Shown piece after piece: positions 1 through 7,527 of a stretch of 55,479 nucleotides of DNA. The translations under genes were made by a program, and so were the position numbers. The notes under the pieces are model-generated. The model was not told the DNA's origin. It ran no database searches and was given only the letters and a program-made list of their open reading frames with translations. Source of the stretch: Verrucomicrobiota bacterium (lineage in GTDB: Bacteria; Verrucomicrobiota; Verrucomicrobiia; Opitutales; Opitutaceae). Numbering within the stretch: the first letter of the stretch is position 1; each line of letters begins with the position of its first letter. The DNA lies in contig JAUVVA010000010.1 of assembly GCA_030604905.1 (NCBI GenBank), forward strand, positions 1-55,479, in the 5' to 3' direction.

Positions 1-209
1 GCAGCCAGTCGAGCACTTCGTCGAAAAGACGAGCGTCGTGGCGGGCAAGCGTGGTGGAGGCGAGAAGAAGCGCCTCCGGATCGACGAGTGCATGACCGGA
101 GCTAGGCGCGGCGTGAGCGGAGACGCCTAGCGTGATCCACTGCCGCCATAGGAGAGCGAGGATCGCTTCGCGCGCCTCGGTTTTAAAGTTGATCGGCGAG
201 TTGGGCATG
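1..209 (-). CDS. Winged-helix/AbiEi-like protein, N-terminal part (cut by window edge)
   Basis: The minus strand is open from an ATG at 209 to the left edge. It gives about 69 residues beginning MPNSPINFKTEAREAILALL, with later segments LLWRQWITLGVSAH, DPEALLLAS and LARHDARLFDEVLDWL. The start lies 27 bp inside the 3' end of the upstream gene (183-779), so the two are probably translated together. From memory this N-terminus resembles helix-turn-helix proteins paired with AbiEii/DUF6036 nucleotidyltransferase-like proteins. That suggests a toxin-antitoxin-like or phage-defence-like pair, but the family name is inferred. The gene is incomplete here, so its DNA-binding part cannot be checked. 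Confidence 0.6.
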
Positions 210-779
210 GCCGAGGTGGCGGAGGAGATCGACGAGAACGAGGCGGAATCCCTCGGACGGATCTTGGAGGCGAGTCCAGCGGGCGGCCGCAAGAAGCTCG
301 TCGGCTGTGGGGCGAAGATCGCGAAGGTCGGATACGTGGCGACCGGGCCCTTGGTCAGCGGCCGCGTAGAGTTTGAAGTGAATCTGGTCGTAGCGGCCGA
401 CGAAGCCGATGGTGAGTGCTGGGCCGTAGGCGCGGTGCGTGAGGCGGTCTTCGATGCCGACCGGAAAGCCGAGTCGGAAAAAGGATTCGTCGGCGGGGCC
501 CGTGTTGAACCAATCAGTGGGCAGGTCGAGTTGTGTGCGGACGGCGTCGGCGGCTTCGCGAATCGCAGGCGAGAGAGGTTTGGCTTGGACCAGGCGGCGG
601 GCTTCTAGACGGGCGAGCACGTCCACGTCACGCGTTGCGGTGCGGCTGATGAGGCCAAGCGCGAGGAGAGAGGAGCCTCCACAAACGACGAAGTGCTCGG
701 CCGGGTGACCACGGGCCGCCACGATCTCACCGAGCAAAGTGAGCGCTTTTTCCAAGGTGTCGCGGCCAAAAGGGTTCAT
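183..779 (-). CDS. DUF6036/AbiEii-like nucleotidyltransferase-fold protein
   Basis: This is a 198-residue cytoplasmic protein. Near residues 34-56 it has GGSSLLALG followed by RTATRDVDVL, the nucleotidyltransferase-fold pattern (GG, then an Arg/Thr segment and a DVD acidic cluster) seen in AbiEii and DUF6036 proteins. A further conserved-looking segment is FVGRYDQIHFKLYAAAD, which resembles the lysine-containing 'R..D..DL.AL' region of the family. The ATG at 779 is the obvious start. The gene overlaps the next minus-strand gene by 27 bp, as in a two-gene toxin-antitoxin-like unit. Enzymatic activity is not shown by the sequence; many DUF6036 proteins have unknown substrates. Confidence 0.7.
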   Translation of the reverse strand: MNPFGRDTLEKALTLLGEIVAARGHPAEHFVVCGGSSLLALGLISRTATRDVDVLARLEARRLVQAKPLSPAIREAADAVRTQLDLPTDWFNTGPADESFFRLGFPVGIEDRLTHRAYGPALTIGFVGRYDQIHFKLYAAADQGPGRHVSDLRDLRPTADELLAAARWTRLQDPSEGFRLVLVDLLRHLGHAQLADQL

Positions 780-1090
780 TTCCGAGTAAGGGAACTACTC
801 ATTAAGGGTATTTCAATTGTATTTTAGATCCACCGAGAGACCGTTGGATGGGGTTTTCAAGGGCTGCTGAAGTGCCCAAGTTAAGCCCGGAATCCGCGGT
901 CGCGGATCGTCGCACACAAGCTGGTGACCGCCAGCTCGCCGCGTCATCCGCTCCATGCACCTTCCAGGCCCAGGTCAGGATTCCGCGACGACCTTCCGCC
1001 TCACCAACTGCGCAATACTCCGCCGGCACAATCGCGGAATCCGGGTTTGATGAACCCCTACCCTCCACGACTACGCGCCTCCTTCGGACC
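780..1090. other. Intergenic region with repeated palindromic word GGAATCCGCG
   Basis: No convincing gene is visible in this 311-bp stretch; the open frames crossing it are low-complexity shadows. The word GGAATCCGCG or a close relative appears at 889-898, followed at once by its partial complement CGCGGAT (901-907). The word GGATTCCGCG at 978-987 is the exact reverse complement of CGCGGAATCC at 1033-1042, so a 10-bp stem with a 45-nt loop can form just 3' of the solute-binding gene. A small inverted repeat (GAGTA, 7 nt, TACTC) at about 783-799 lies directly before the start at 779 and could be an autoregulatory site. Confidence 0.35.
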
Positions 1091-2722
1091 TTAGCGATCG
1101 GAAATCCTCTCCGGACCTGCCGACAACTCGTGCCAGACCCACACATCCAGGCTCTCGCGCAGGGTTTGAGTATCGAGCAGGGAATGCAAACGCCGCCCCG
1201 CCCTCGCCGCCTCACCACGCGCGTCCACGCCCTCGGCCAGCGCGCGATTCGCCGCCAACAGGCTGTCCTGCCACATTACGGTCTGGCGCGCCAAGCGAGC
1301 CCACGAGCGCAGATCGTCGCGCACGGCCGCCTCGTATCCGGGCTGGATCGCCTCCAAAAACCGCTCCACCGACCCGCGGGGCTCGTAGAGCGAATGCATG
1401 GTTCGATTGAACCGACCACGCGTGTTCGGCCCGAGGCTCCGGAGGGTGAAACCTTGCATGTAACCATCAAGGTAGGGCGTGAAGGCCCGCAGAAGACCCT
1501 TGGGTTCCACACCCTCGACCGCCGGCAAGGTGCCGCTCATTGAAGCCAGGCTACCGGCCTCGGCGTGAGACGTGAGAAAACGCAGAAAATCCAGGGCTGC
1601 ATCCGGGTCGCGCGACGCGGCTGACAGTGCGACGCCGCCATACTCGAAGTGCCCGGCCTCGCTCGGGCGCCCGTTCATGAAACGAACGTTTTGAGGCGAA
1701 GCGAAATCGGGCAGCGGGTAGGTTGCCACGCCCACCTCGAAGCGCGCCTGTTCCAGAATGGTGGTCGCCTCCCACGAGCTTGTCGGCAACATCAACGCCC
1801 TCTCCTGCAAAAAAAGAAACAGGGCATCCTCGCGTCCCATCCGCTCAAACCCGGGCTGCATGTTTAGCGCCAGAGCGCGGACCGTGGCGAGGCCTTGTCG
1901 CACCGCCGGATGATCCAGACTCCACAGCCCGCGGAGATAGGAGGTGTTCAATTCGAGCACGTCCGCGTAAAGTTCGCCGGCAAGGTCGATCTCGGCCCGC
2001 AAGCGCTGCGTGTGTAGTCCGAAGTAGTATTCGAGAAAGATCTCCGCGTGATGACCGGAACCGGCCATCGGGAAAACCGTTCCCGCCCTGCCCTGCCTGC
2101 CTGACACCTCCCGGCATAAATCGAGAAATTCTTCTAAGTCGCCAGGAATCTCCTCCCGCCCGGTGAGGGCCCGCAGCAGCGAACGGTTGTAGAAAAGGCG
2201 CACCGTCGAGGTTGCGAGCGGCACCGCATACACGTCCATCAGACTGGGATTGAACCCTGTGACCTCGAGCCCATCGACAAACGTGCGCCGCCACGGACGC
2301 CCCTCCAAGGGGGTGCCGACATTGTGGGGATTGGGCTCATCCACCGCGCCGCGCATCGGCAGGAGATAGCGGACGGTGAGTTCGTCGCTGATGAGCAAGC
2401 GCGGCGAGATGACTATCAGGTCGGGTGCGGTTCCCCCAACGAACTGCGTGCGCGCCCACGCCGCATACATGCGGGCCGGCACCGGAATCTGTTCCACAAT
2501 GACCCGGCGCCCGGCGGCGCGCTGCGACGCCTCGTAGCGAGCCGCCGCCTCGTCCAAGGCCCGCTTCATCTGCTGGTCGAGGTAAGGGTGTGCGAACCGA
2601 ATAACCCTGACGTCGGGATCCGTCTGCCGCGCATGGCGAAGGCGGAGTTGGAGCGACGCGTAAAAGAACACCGCGCCGAGCAGCAGAACGCCGAAGATGA
2701 CGCCGAATACGGTGCGGTTCAT
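1091..2722 (-). CDS. Membrane-anchored extracellular sugar-binding protein (ABC solute-binding family 1)
   Basis: This 543-residue protein has an N-terminal transmembrane anchor (residues 5-27, FGVIFGVLLLGAVFFYASLQ) with no lipobox cysteine. A type-1 solute-binding fold follows: IRFAHPYLDQQMKRAL early on, GTAPDLIVIS, YAVPLATSTVRLFYNRSLL, and later ALMLPTSSWEATTI and a 'VGVATYPLPDF' segment. These are typical of oligosaccharide-binding proteins (MalE/UgpB type). It is somewhat longer than usual (about 420-450). Its ATG overlaps the stop of the TPR gene by 4 bp (2719-2722), so the two are translationally coupled. No ABC permease or ATPase gene is present nearby, which is odd for a transport component; it may act as a sensor or work with a distant transporter. 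Confidence 0.82.
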   Translation of the reverse strand: MNRTVFGVIFGVLLLGAVFFYASLQLRLRHARQTDPDVRVIRFAHPYLDQQMKRALDEAAARYEASQRAAGRRVIVEQIPVPARMYAAWARTQFVGGTAPDLIVISPRLLISDELTVRYLLPMRGAVDEPNPHNVGTPLEGRPWRRTFVDGLEVTGFNPSLMDVYAVPLATSTVRLFYNRSLLRALTGREEIPGDLEEFLDLCREVSGRQGRAGTVFPMAGSGHHAEIFLEYYFGLHTQRLRAEIDLAGELYADVLELNTSYLRGLWSLDHPAVRQGLATVRALALNMQPGFERMGREDALFLFLQERALMLPTSSWEATTILEQARFEVGVATYPLPDFASPQNVRFMNGRPSEAGHFEYGGVALSAASRDPDAALDFLRFLTSHAEAGSLASMSGTLPAVEGVEPKGLLRAFTPYLDGYMQGFTLRSLGPNTRGRFNRTMHSLYEPRGSVERFLEAIQPGYEAAVRDDLRSWARLARQTVMWQDSLLAANRALAEGVDARGEAARAGRRLHSLLDTQTLRESLDVWVWHELSAGPERISDR

Positions 2723-3552
2723 CGCCCGCCCTCCTTCGCTTTTTCAAGGGCGGCCAGTCGCAGCCGCACCTCGTGGGACCGCTGCTCATGAGGAAACCTC
2801 TCAAGAAAATGTCGGTAGTGCGCGATGGCGTCCTCCGTTCTCCCCAATCGCAAGGCCAGAGTGGCGCAGCGCAGCGGCAGCACACGCGCCATGTCGCGAC
2901 GATCGAACCCGATTTTCAACGCCTCCGCGTAGTGATGGTAAGCCATCGCATCGTCCGCCAAAACACGGTTGGCGAAATCACCGAGGACAAAGTGGAGATT
3001 GCGACGGAGCGCAGGTTCGGTGACTCCCGCCACCCGCGCCTCGACGTCGCGAATAACGCCCCTCTGCTCTGCTTCGCTCTGATCGACGCGCAAGGCCGCA
3101 GCCGCATATTTGAGCAGCGCAAGCTGGCCGAAAAACGATTCCGGGGCCGCCTGCTGCAGTTTCCAAAATTCCTGAATCGCGCCCGCTGGGTCGGGCGATC
3201 TCCGGTGAAGTTGTTTGATTCGCGCGCGGTAGTAGCGCGCCGCGAGGGCGAGCTCGTCGTCGACCCTCTCCTTCAACACTCCGGCCATCGCCTCGGCGGC
3301 CAAATCCAGATTCCGCTCGGTCCGAGGCTGCCGGTTCAAGAGAAGCACGGCTTCCACAAAAAGACGCTCCCTCGGTGAGCGCGCCCCGGCCGGCTCTGTG
3401 CGGAGCTCATGCCACGCCTCGACGACATCCAGCCTCGCCGTCGCCATCCATACCGGGTCCGGTGCCGGCGCAGGATCGGCACCAAACGTCACGCTCCCCG
3501 TCACGGCAGAGGAGAGCAAAATCAACAAACGGGGAAGGACTCGGGGGGGCAT
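2719..3552 (-). CDS. Secreted TPR-repeat protein
   Basis: This 277-residue protein is read from the ATG at 3552. That start gives a clean signal peptide (MPPRVLPRLLILLSSAVTGS, then a cut near FGAD); the frame is open further upstream, but the extra residues look non-coding. The mature part is helical with TPR-like pairs, the clearest near the C-terminus (DAMAYHHYAEALKIGF, then RTEDAIAHYRHFLERFP). It is the first gene of a two-gene unit with the solute-binding gene (4-bp overlap). It probably forms an envelope scaffold for that partner. A copy of the shared motif AACGTGCTCGCC lies 53 bp upstream on its coding strand. Confidence 0.72.
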   Translation of the reverse strand: MPPRVLPRLLILLSSAVTGSVTFGADPAPAPDPVWMATARLDVVEAWHELRTEPAGARSPRERLFVEAVLLLNRQPRTERNLDLAAEAMAGVLKERVDDELALAARYYRARIKQLHRRSPDPAGAIQEFWKLQQAAPESFFGQLALLKYAAAALRVDQSEAEQRGVIRDVEARVAGVTEPALRRNLHFVLGDFANRVLADDAMAYHHYAEALKIGFDRRDMARVLPLRCATLALRLGRTEDAIAHYRHFLERFPHEQRSHEVRLRLAALEKAKEGGR

Positions 3553-3605
3553 TAGACGACTCGGATACCGGTTACCTCCCGCCAAGCGGTGACAAGGGCA
3601 CCTGA

Positions 3606-3714
3606 GGCGAGCACGTTGAAGGGCTCTCCCGCGCCGGGCTCCGCACGAAAACCAAACCACGAAACCCAACGCGCTCGCCTGATGGTCGCGCTGTTTTTGG
3701 CGAACGTGCTCGCC
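3606..3714. promoter_or_regulatory. Divergent control region with three copies of the AACGTGCTCGCC motif
   Basis: This region lies between the TPR gene (minus, start 3552) and the pseudopilin gene (plus, start 3762). GGCGAGCACGTT at 3606-3617 reads AACGTGCTCGCC toward the TPR gene, 53 bp from its start. AACGTGCTCGCC at 3703-3714 faces the pseudopilin gene, 47 bp from its start. A third copy with one mismatch, AACGCGCTCGCC, is at 3668-3679. Together they look like operators of a shared regulator. Confidence 0.6.
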
Positions 3715-3761
3715 GCTCCCATGGTTGTTTATCCGGCTCCTTGCGCCAAACCTGCCGTCAA

Positions 3762-4487
3762 ATGCTGCCCCCCACCCCTTATCGCCCCCGGCCCGCGGCT
3801 TTCACCCTGATCGAGCTGCTGACCGTCATCGCCATCATCGGCGTGCTCGCCGCCATCCTCATCCCGGTCGTCGGCAAGGTGCGCTCGTCGGCACGCAACG
3901 CCCAGTGCGTGTCCAACCTCCGCCAGATCGGCTCCGCCTTCCAATCCTTCGCCACCGACAACCGCAATCTCTGGCCCGCTTGGAACGAAACCAACTTCAT
4001 TGCCAACTACCCTGGCGTCACCGCTCCCCGCTGGCATTCCTCCGCGCTCGCGCCTTACGTCGGCGCCCAGCCGGCAAACGTGCAGAATTCCCCATGGGCC
4101 CAGGCAGTGCTCGACGGGACGAGCATCTTCCGCTGCCCCTCGGCGGACTCGTCCGGCTTCGATCTCAACTCCGCCTGGCAGCTTGGCTACGCCTACAACC
4201 TGATGATCCCGCCGGGCTCGCGCACCAGCTTCAACACGCTCGAACGCGCCCGTCCCTCCACCCTCTCCAGTCCCTCTCGCACCGTGGTCGTCGCGGATTC
4301 AACCAACCATCGCATCGACGGGGATCGCATGGGAAGTGTGATCGAAGCCGGCAACCAACGTCACTCGGGAAAGGTAAACCTGCTCTTCGCCGACGGACAC
4401 GTGAACTCCCTTTCGGTCGCAGACGCCGACGACTTCAACACCTGGAGCACGAACCCCGCCACCGTGCTCCGTTGGACCGGCCGCTGA
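3762..4487 (+). CDS. H-X9-DG type II pseudopilin-like protein
   Basis: This 241-residue protein has a type IV prepilin N-terminus (AFTLIELLTVIAIIGVLAA; Glu+5 present, and Ala instead of the usual Gly before the Phe). The mature N-terminal helix continues to about residue 45. Near the C-terminus HSGKVNLLFADGHVNSL matches the H-X9-DG signature found in the large PVC-group pseudopilin family (DUF1559 relatives). I chose the ATG at 3762 over an in-frame TTG at 3741, because the ATG lies 47 bp after the motif copy and leaves a short, basic leader. It probably sits in a pseudopilus or envelope assembly and is processed by a PilD-type peptidase. It heads a unit with the small secreted protein and the lyase downstream. 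Confidence 0.85.
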   Translation: MLPPTPYRPRPAAFTLIELLTVIAIIGVLAAILIPVVGKVRSSARNAQCVSNLRQIGSAFQSFATDNRNLWPAWNETNFIANYPGVTAPRWHSSALAPYVGAQPANVQNSPWAQAVLDGTSIFRCPSADSSGFDLNSAWQLGYAYNLMIPPGSRTSFNTLERARPSTLSSPSRTVVVADSTNHRIDGDRMGSVIEAGNQRHSGKVNLLFADGHVNSLSVADADDFNTWSTNPATVLRWTGR

Positions 4488-4529
4488 GCAGCCGTCTTTG
4501 CCCCCTCCTGCTCCTTCCTGGCCACTTCC

Positions 4530-5249
4530 ATGAAAACCCACCGCGCGCTTCTCGTCTTTTCCCTCGCCTTGCTCGGCACCGCCCAGGCCTCGCCTCCGCC
4601 ATTTCCCTCGGTGGACTCCCCGCTCAACGAAATCGCCAACGGCGGCTTCGAGGCGCCGCGCTTTTCCCAGGGCTGGAATGCCAATGGCGCCGTCGCGCCC
4701 GTCCGCGGCGAAGGGGGCAAGGGCGTCGCCGCCTTTGTCGGCCTCGGTGGACGCCTTGACATCCACTTCCGCCGCCCCAGCCAGCGCTTCACCCTCTTCT
4801 ACCAGTTCGCCGTCACCCAGCCGCCGCGCAACGGACGCGCCCTCACCGTGGACCTCCGCGATGGCGGCCCGCCGCTCATCCGCATCATCATCACCGCCCC
4901 CGGCCAGCTCGCGGTCAACACGCCGGATCGCCTCGTGTATCCATTTTCCAATTTCGACCCCATCCGGTGGTCCATCGACAGTGGCGGCGACGGCAGCTTC
5001 TCCGCTCCCGGCGACCAGCTCAACGTTTACACGCTGCGCATCGAATACGACGGCGCCGACGAGCCTTACTATCGGCTCGCCCTCGCCGAGCCCGGCTCCC
5101 GCAACTTCACCCGGCAGACCGACAAAATCTACGACTTCATGAATCCGGTGCAGACCGGCCAGCGCATGCGCTCGCTCTTCTTCCTCAACGTGACCGACGG
5201 CGCGTCCGCGTCTCTCATCGACAACGTGGTCCTGCTCCAAACCGAATGA
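4530..5249 (+). CDS. Secreted carbohydrate-binding-like protein
   Basis: This is a 239-residue protein with a signal peptide (MKTHRALLVFSLALLGTAQA). The mature part has NGGFEAPRFSQGW, the 'NGGFE' start common to CenC/CBM4_9-like beta-sandwich domains, and ends with a strand, SLIDNVVLLQTE, that usually closes such domains. No catalytic motif is seen. Its stop overlaps the ATG of the lyase gene (ATGA, 5246-5249), so they are translated together. The pairing of a pseudopilin with a small NGGFE protein recurs at 38.9-40.7 kb, in a different order. Confidence 0.7.
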   Translation: MKTHRALLVFSLALLGTAQASPPPFPSVDSPLNEIANGGFEAPRFSQGWNANGAVAPVRGEGGKGVAAFVGLGGRLDIHFRRPSQRFTLFYQFAVTQPPRNGRALTVDLRDGGPPLIRIIITAPGQLAVNTPDRLVYPFSNFDPIRWSIDSGGDGSFSAPGDQLNVYTLRIEYDGADEPYYRLALAEPGSRNFTRQTDKIYDFMNPVQTGQRMRSLFFLNVTDGASASLIDNVVLLQTE

Positions 5250-7162
5250 GCCGCCCCACCCTACCGCGGGCGCTCTCGCTCGCCCTGATCCTCGGCCTGT
5301 TCGCGGCCGCGATCCCGGCTCTCTCCCGCGCCCAATCCCCCGCCGCGTCGCCTCGTCTCCTCTTTCAAGACGACGAGCCCGCGCTCGTGCTGCGCCAGGC
5401 CGAGTCCGATCCCCTCCTCGCCCGTGTGCTGGAACAAATCCGACGCGACGCCGACGCCGCCCTCGCCGCACCTCCCCTCAAGGATGTCCGCACCGGAGTG
5501 GACAGCTACCTTCGCCAAACCGCGCGCCCCCTCGTCCGCCGCGTGCTCACCCTCGGATTTCTCCACCGGCTCGATCCCGACCCCCGCTTTGCCCAACGCG
5601 CCATCGCCGACCTCCGCGCGGCCGCCGCCCTCCCCGACTGGAACGACCGCCACTTCCTCAGCGCCGCCGAGACCGGCTTTGCCGTCGCCGTCGGCCTCGA
5701 CTGGTTTCGCGACGACATCAGCCCGGGCCTGCGCGAGAGACTCCGCGCCGCGTTGATCGAGAAGCTCATTCGCCCCGGCCTGCGCGAGCACCGCGCCCGC
5801 TCATTCTGGGTCTCCGGGCACGGCAACTGGACCAGCGTGTGCAACGCCTCCCTCATCGCCGCCGCCCTTGCCGTCGGCGACGATCCCGAGGCCCGCGAGA
5901 TGCTCCGCCTCGCCGCGACCGACCTGCCCTTTGCCGCCGGCGCCTACGGTTCCGACGGCGGCTACGACGAGGGCCCGATGTATTGGAGCTATGGCACGCA
6001 ATTCCTCGTGCTCGGCCTCGACGCCCTTCTCACCCGCACCGACGCGACCATCGCCGAATTTGAAACGCCCGCGCTGCGCGGCGCCGGCTGGTTCCCCATC
6101 GTGATGCGCAGCCACACCGGACGATTCTTCAACTACGGCGACGGTGGCGAACACTTTGCCCTCGATCCGGCGGGCCTTTGGTTTGCCCACCGCTTCCATC
6201 TGCCCGGGCTTGCCCACGCCCACCGCCAACACTTCCTTGCGGAGATCGACGCCATCGAGGCCGAGCTCGCCGGCACCGCCCGCCGCCCGTGGTATCGTGG
6301 CAGCGAGCGCTTCCGCGTCTTCGAGGCGCTCTGGCTCGCCCGCGTCGGCGTGCCCGATGCTCCGCCCGCCTCCCTCCCGCTCGACTTCCGTTTCTCCGGC
6401 CGCCCGCCCGAACCCGGCTTCAAGGGCGAGGCCGAGACCGCCGTCCTCCGCGGGTCCTGGCACGATCCCGACGCGGCCTTCGTCGGCATCAAGGCCGGCG
6501 CGAACCGCGGCGGCCGCGCCCACCTCGACGCCGGCACCTACGTCTTCGACCTCAACGGCGTGCGCTGGGCGCTCCAGCTTGGCGGAGACGACTACAACCT
6601 CCCCGGGTATTTCGTGAACATGGAGGACCGGAGCCAACGCGACCGCCCCTACGTTTACTTCCGCAAGAACACACGAAGCAAAAACACACTTCTCGCCGGC
6701 GACGCGCTGCAATCCATCGACGCCTGGGCGCCCATCTCCCCGATCAACAGCCAGCCCGGGCGGGCCCGCTTGAGCATCGATCTCACCACCACCTACCTCG
6801 AATACTGGCTCTCCGCCGAGCGCACCTTCGATCTGCAAGAGCGCCGACACCTCCTCGTTACCGACACGATCAAGGAACCCGCGGCGAATGTCGCCTTCCG
6901 CAGCCAATTCCTCACCGACGCGGAGGTCGAGCTAAGAGGCGCCCACGCGATCCTGCGAAAAGGCGATCAGCTCCTCCACGCCCGCATCCACTCCCCGCCT
7001 CACGCACGTTGGGAGCTGGCTCCCGCCACGCCCCCGAGCGCCAGGGAAAATCAAAACGTCGGAGTTCAGATCCTCTTCTTCAGCACCCACGGCACCGAGG
7101 GGGCGCCGCTAAGCCTATCCTACAGCCTTAGCGCCGAAGAACACTTTGCCCCCGTGGACTGA
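5246..7162 (+). CDS. Heparinase II/III-family polysaccharide lyase
   Basis: This 638-residue secreted enzyme has a signal peptide ending around SRAQS (residues 1-29). The N-terminal half is an alpha/alpha toroid (for example SFWVSGHGNWTSVCNASLI and GSDGGYDEGPMYWSYGTQF). The C-terminal half is a beta-sandwich with RAHLDAGTYVFDLNGVRWA and a 'GDDYNLPGYF' segment, the signature of heparinase II/III proteins (PL12, PL15, PL17, PL21 relatives). Such enzymes cleave uronic-acid-containing chains by beta-elimination, leaving an unsaturated uronide. This matches the GH105/88-like gene at 18575. The exact substrate (alginate-, heparin- or glucuronan-like) cannot be told. The start overlaps the previous stop. 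Confidence 0.82.
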   Translation: MSRPTLPRALSLALILGLFAAAIPALSRAQSPAASPRLLFQDDEPALVLRQAESDPLLARVLEQIRRDADAALAAPPLKDVRTGVDSYLRQTARPLVRRVLTLGFLHRLDPDPRFAQRAIADLRAAAALPDWNDRHFLSAAETGFAVAVGLDWFRDDISPGLRERLRAALIEKLIRPGLREHRARSFWVSGHGNWTSVCNASLIAAALAVGDDPEAREMLRLAATDLPFAAGAYGSDGGYDEGPMYWSYGTQFLVLGLDALLTRTDATIAEFETPALRGAGWFPIVMRSHTGRFFNYGDGGEHFALDPAGLWFAHRFHLPGLAHAHRQHFLAEIDAIEAELAGTARRPWYRGSERFRVFEALWLARVGVPDAPPASLPLDFRFSGRPPEPGFKGEAETAVLRGSWHDPDAAFVGIKAGANRGGRAHLDAGTYVFDLNGVRWALQLGGDDYNLPGYFVNMEDRSQRDRPYVYFRKNTRSKNTLLAGDALQSIDAWAPISPINSQPGRARLSIDLTTTYLEYWLSAERTFDLQERRHLLVTDTIKEPAANVAFRSQFLTDAEVELRGAHAILRKGDQLLHARIHSPPHARWELAPATPPSARENQNVGVQILFFSTHGTEGAPLSLSYSLSAEEHFAPVD

Positions 7163-7527
7163 CTCCGCACGTCGCGCGAAGCCGCTCGGCGCGTTGCCTG
7201 CCCCTCGGCCTCGGAACTCGGCTTCATGCCGCCCGCCCTTCCTCCGTCCAGAAAAGGCAGCCGGGAAAAAGGGGCACGCGCAAGATCCTGAGCCGCACGA
7301 TGCTCGCAGAACACCGACGCGCACCCCGAGGGTGCATGGAGCGGGTGACACGAACAACCGGCGGCACTTGCGCGAGCCGACCCGATCCGGCCGCGGTTTC
7401 CAGGCTCACCGCGCGCCCCAACTCAAGGCGAGCGCGCTCACCTCCCGCTCGCACGTTCCAGGCAGCTTTTCGCGAGCACGTTGAACTCGATTGCCACCTC
7501 ATCCGATCCTGCTCTAGACCTTTGGAC
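7163..7527. other. Leader region upstream of the LacI gene
   Basis: These 365 bp follow the lyase gene and precede the LacI start. The frame of the regulator is open through here, but the translation is arginine- and proline-rich and looks non-coding. No clear terminator was found after the lyase gene. The only structured signals seen are the motif copies listed separately at 7428-7482. Confidence 0.4.
7428..7482 (+). promoter_or_regulatory. Reverse-oriented motif copies before the LacI gene
   Basis: CGCGAGCACGTT at 7471-7482 matches the reverse complement of the shared motif in 11 of 12 positions and ends 45 bp before the LacI start. Unlike the other genes, here the motif runs in the opposite orientation to transcription. 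A weaker relative, GGCGAGCGCGCT (two mismatches), lies at 7428-7439. This would fit negative autoregulation by the LacI protein, but binding is not demonstrated. Confidence 0.5.

Noticed and set aside
612..623. GGCGAGCACGTC, 11 of 12 positions of the shared motif
   Set aside because: It lies inside the nucleotidyltransferase-like gene and is explained by the codons for the DVDVLAR segment.
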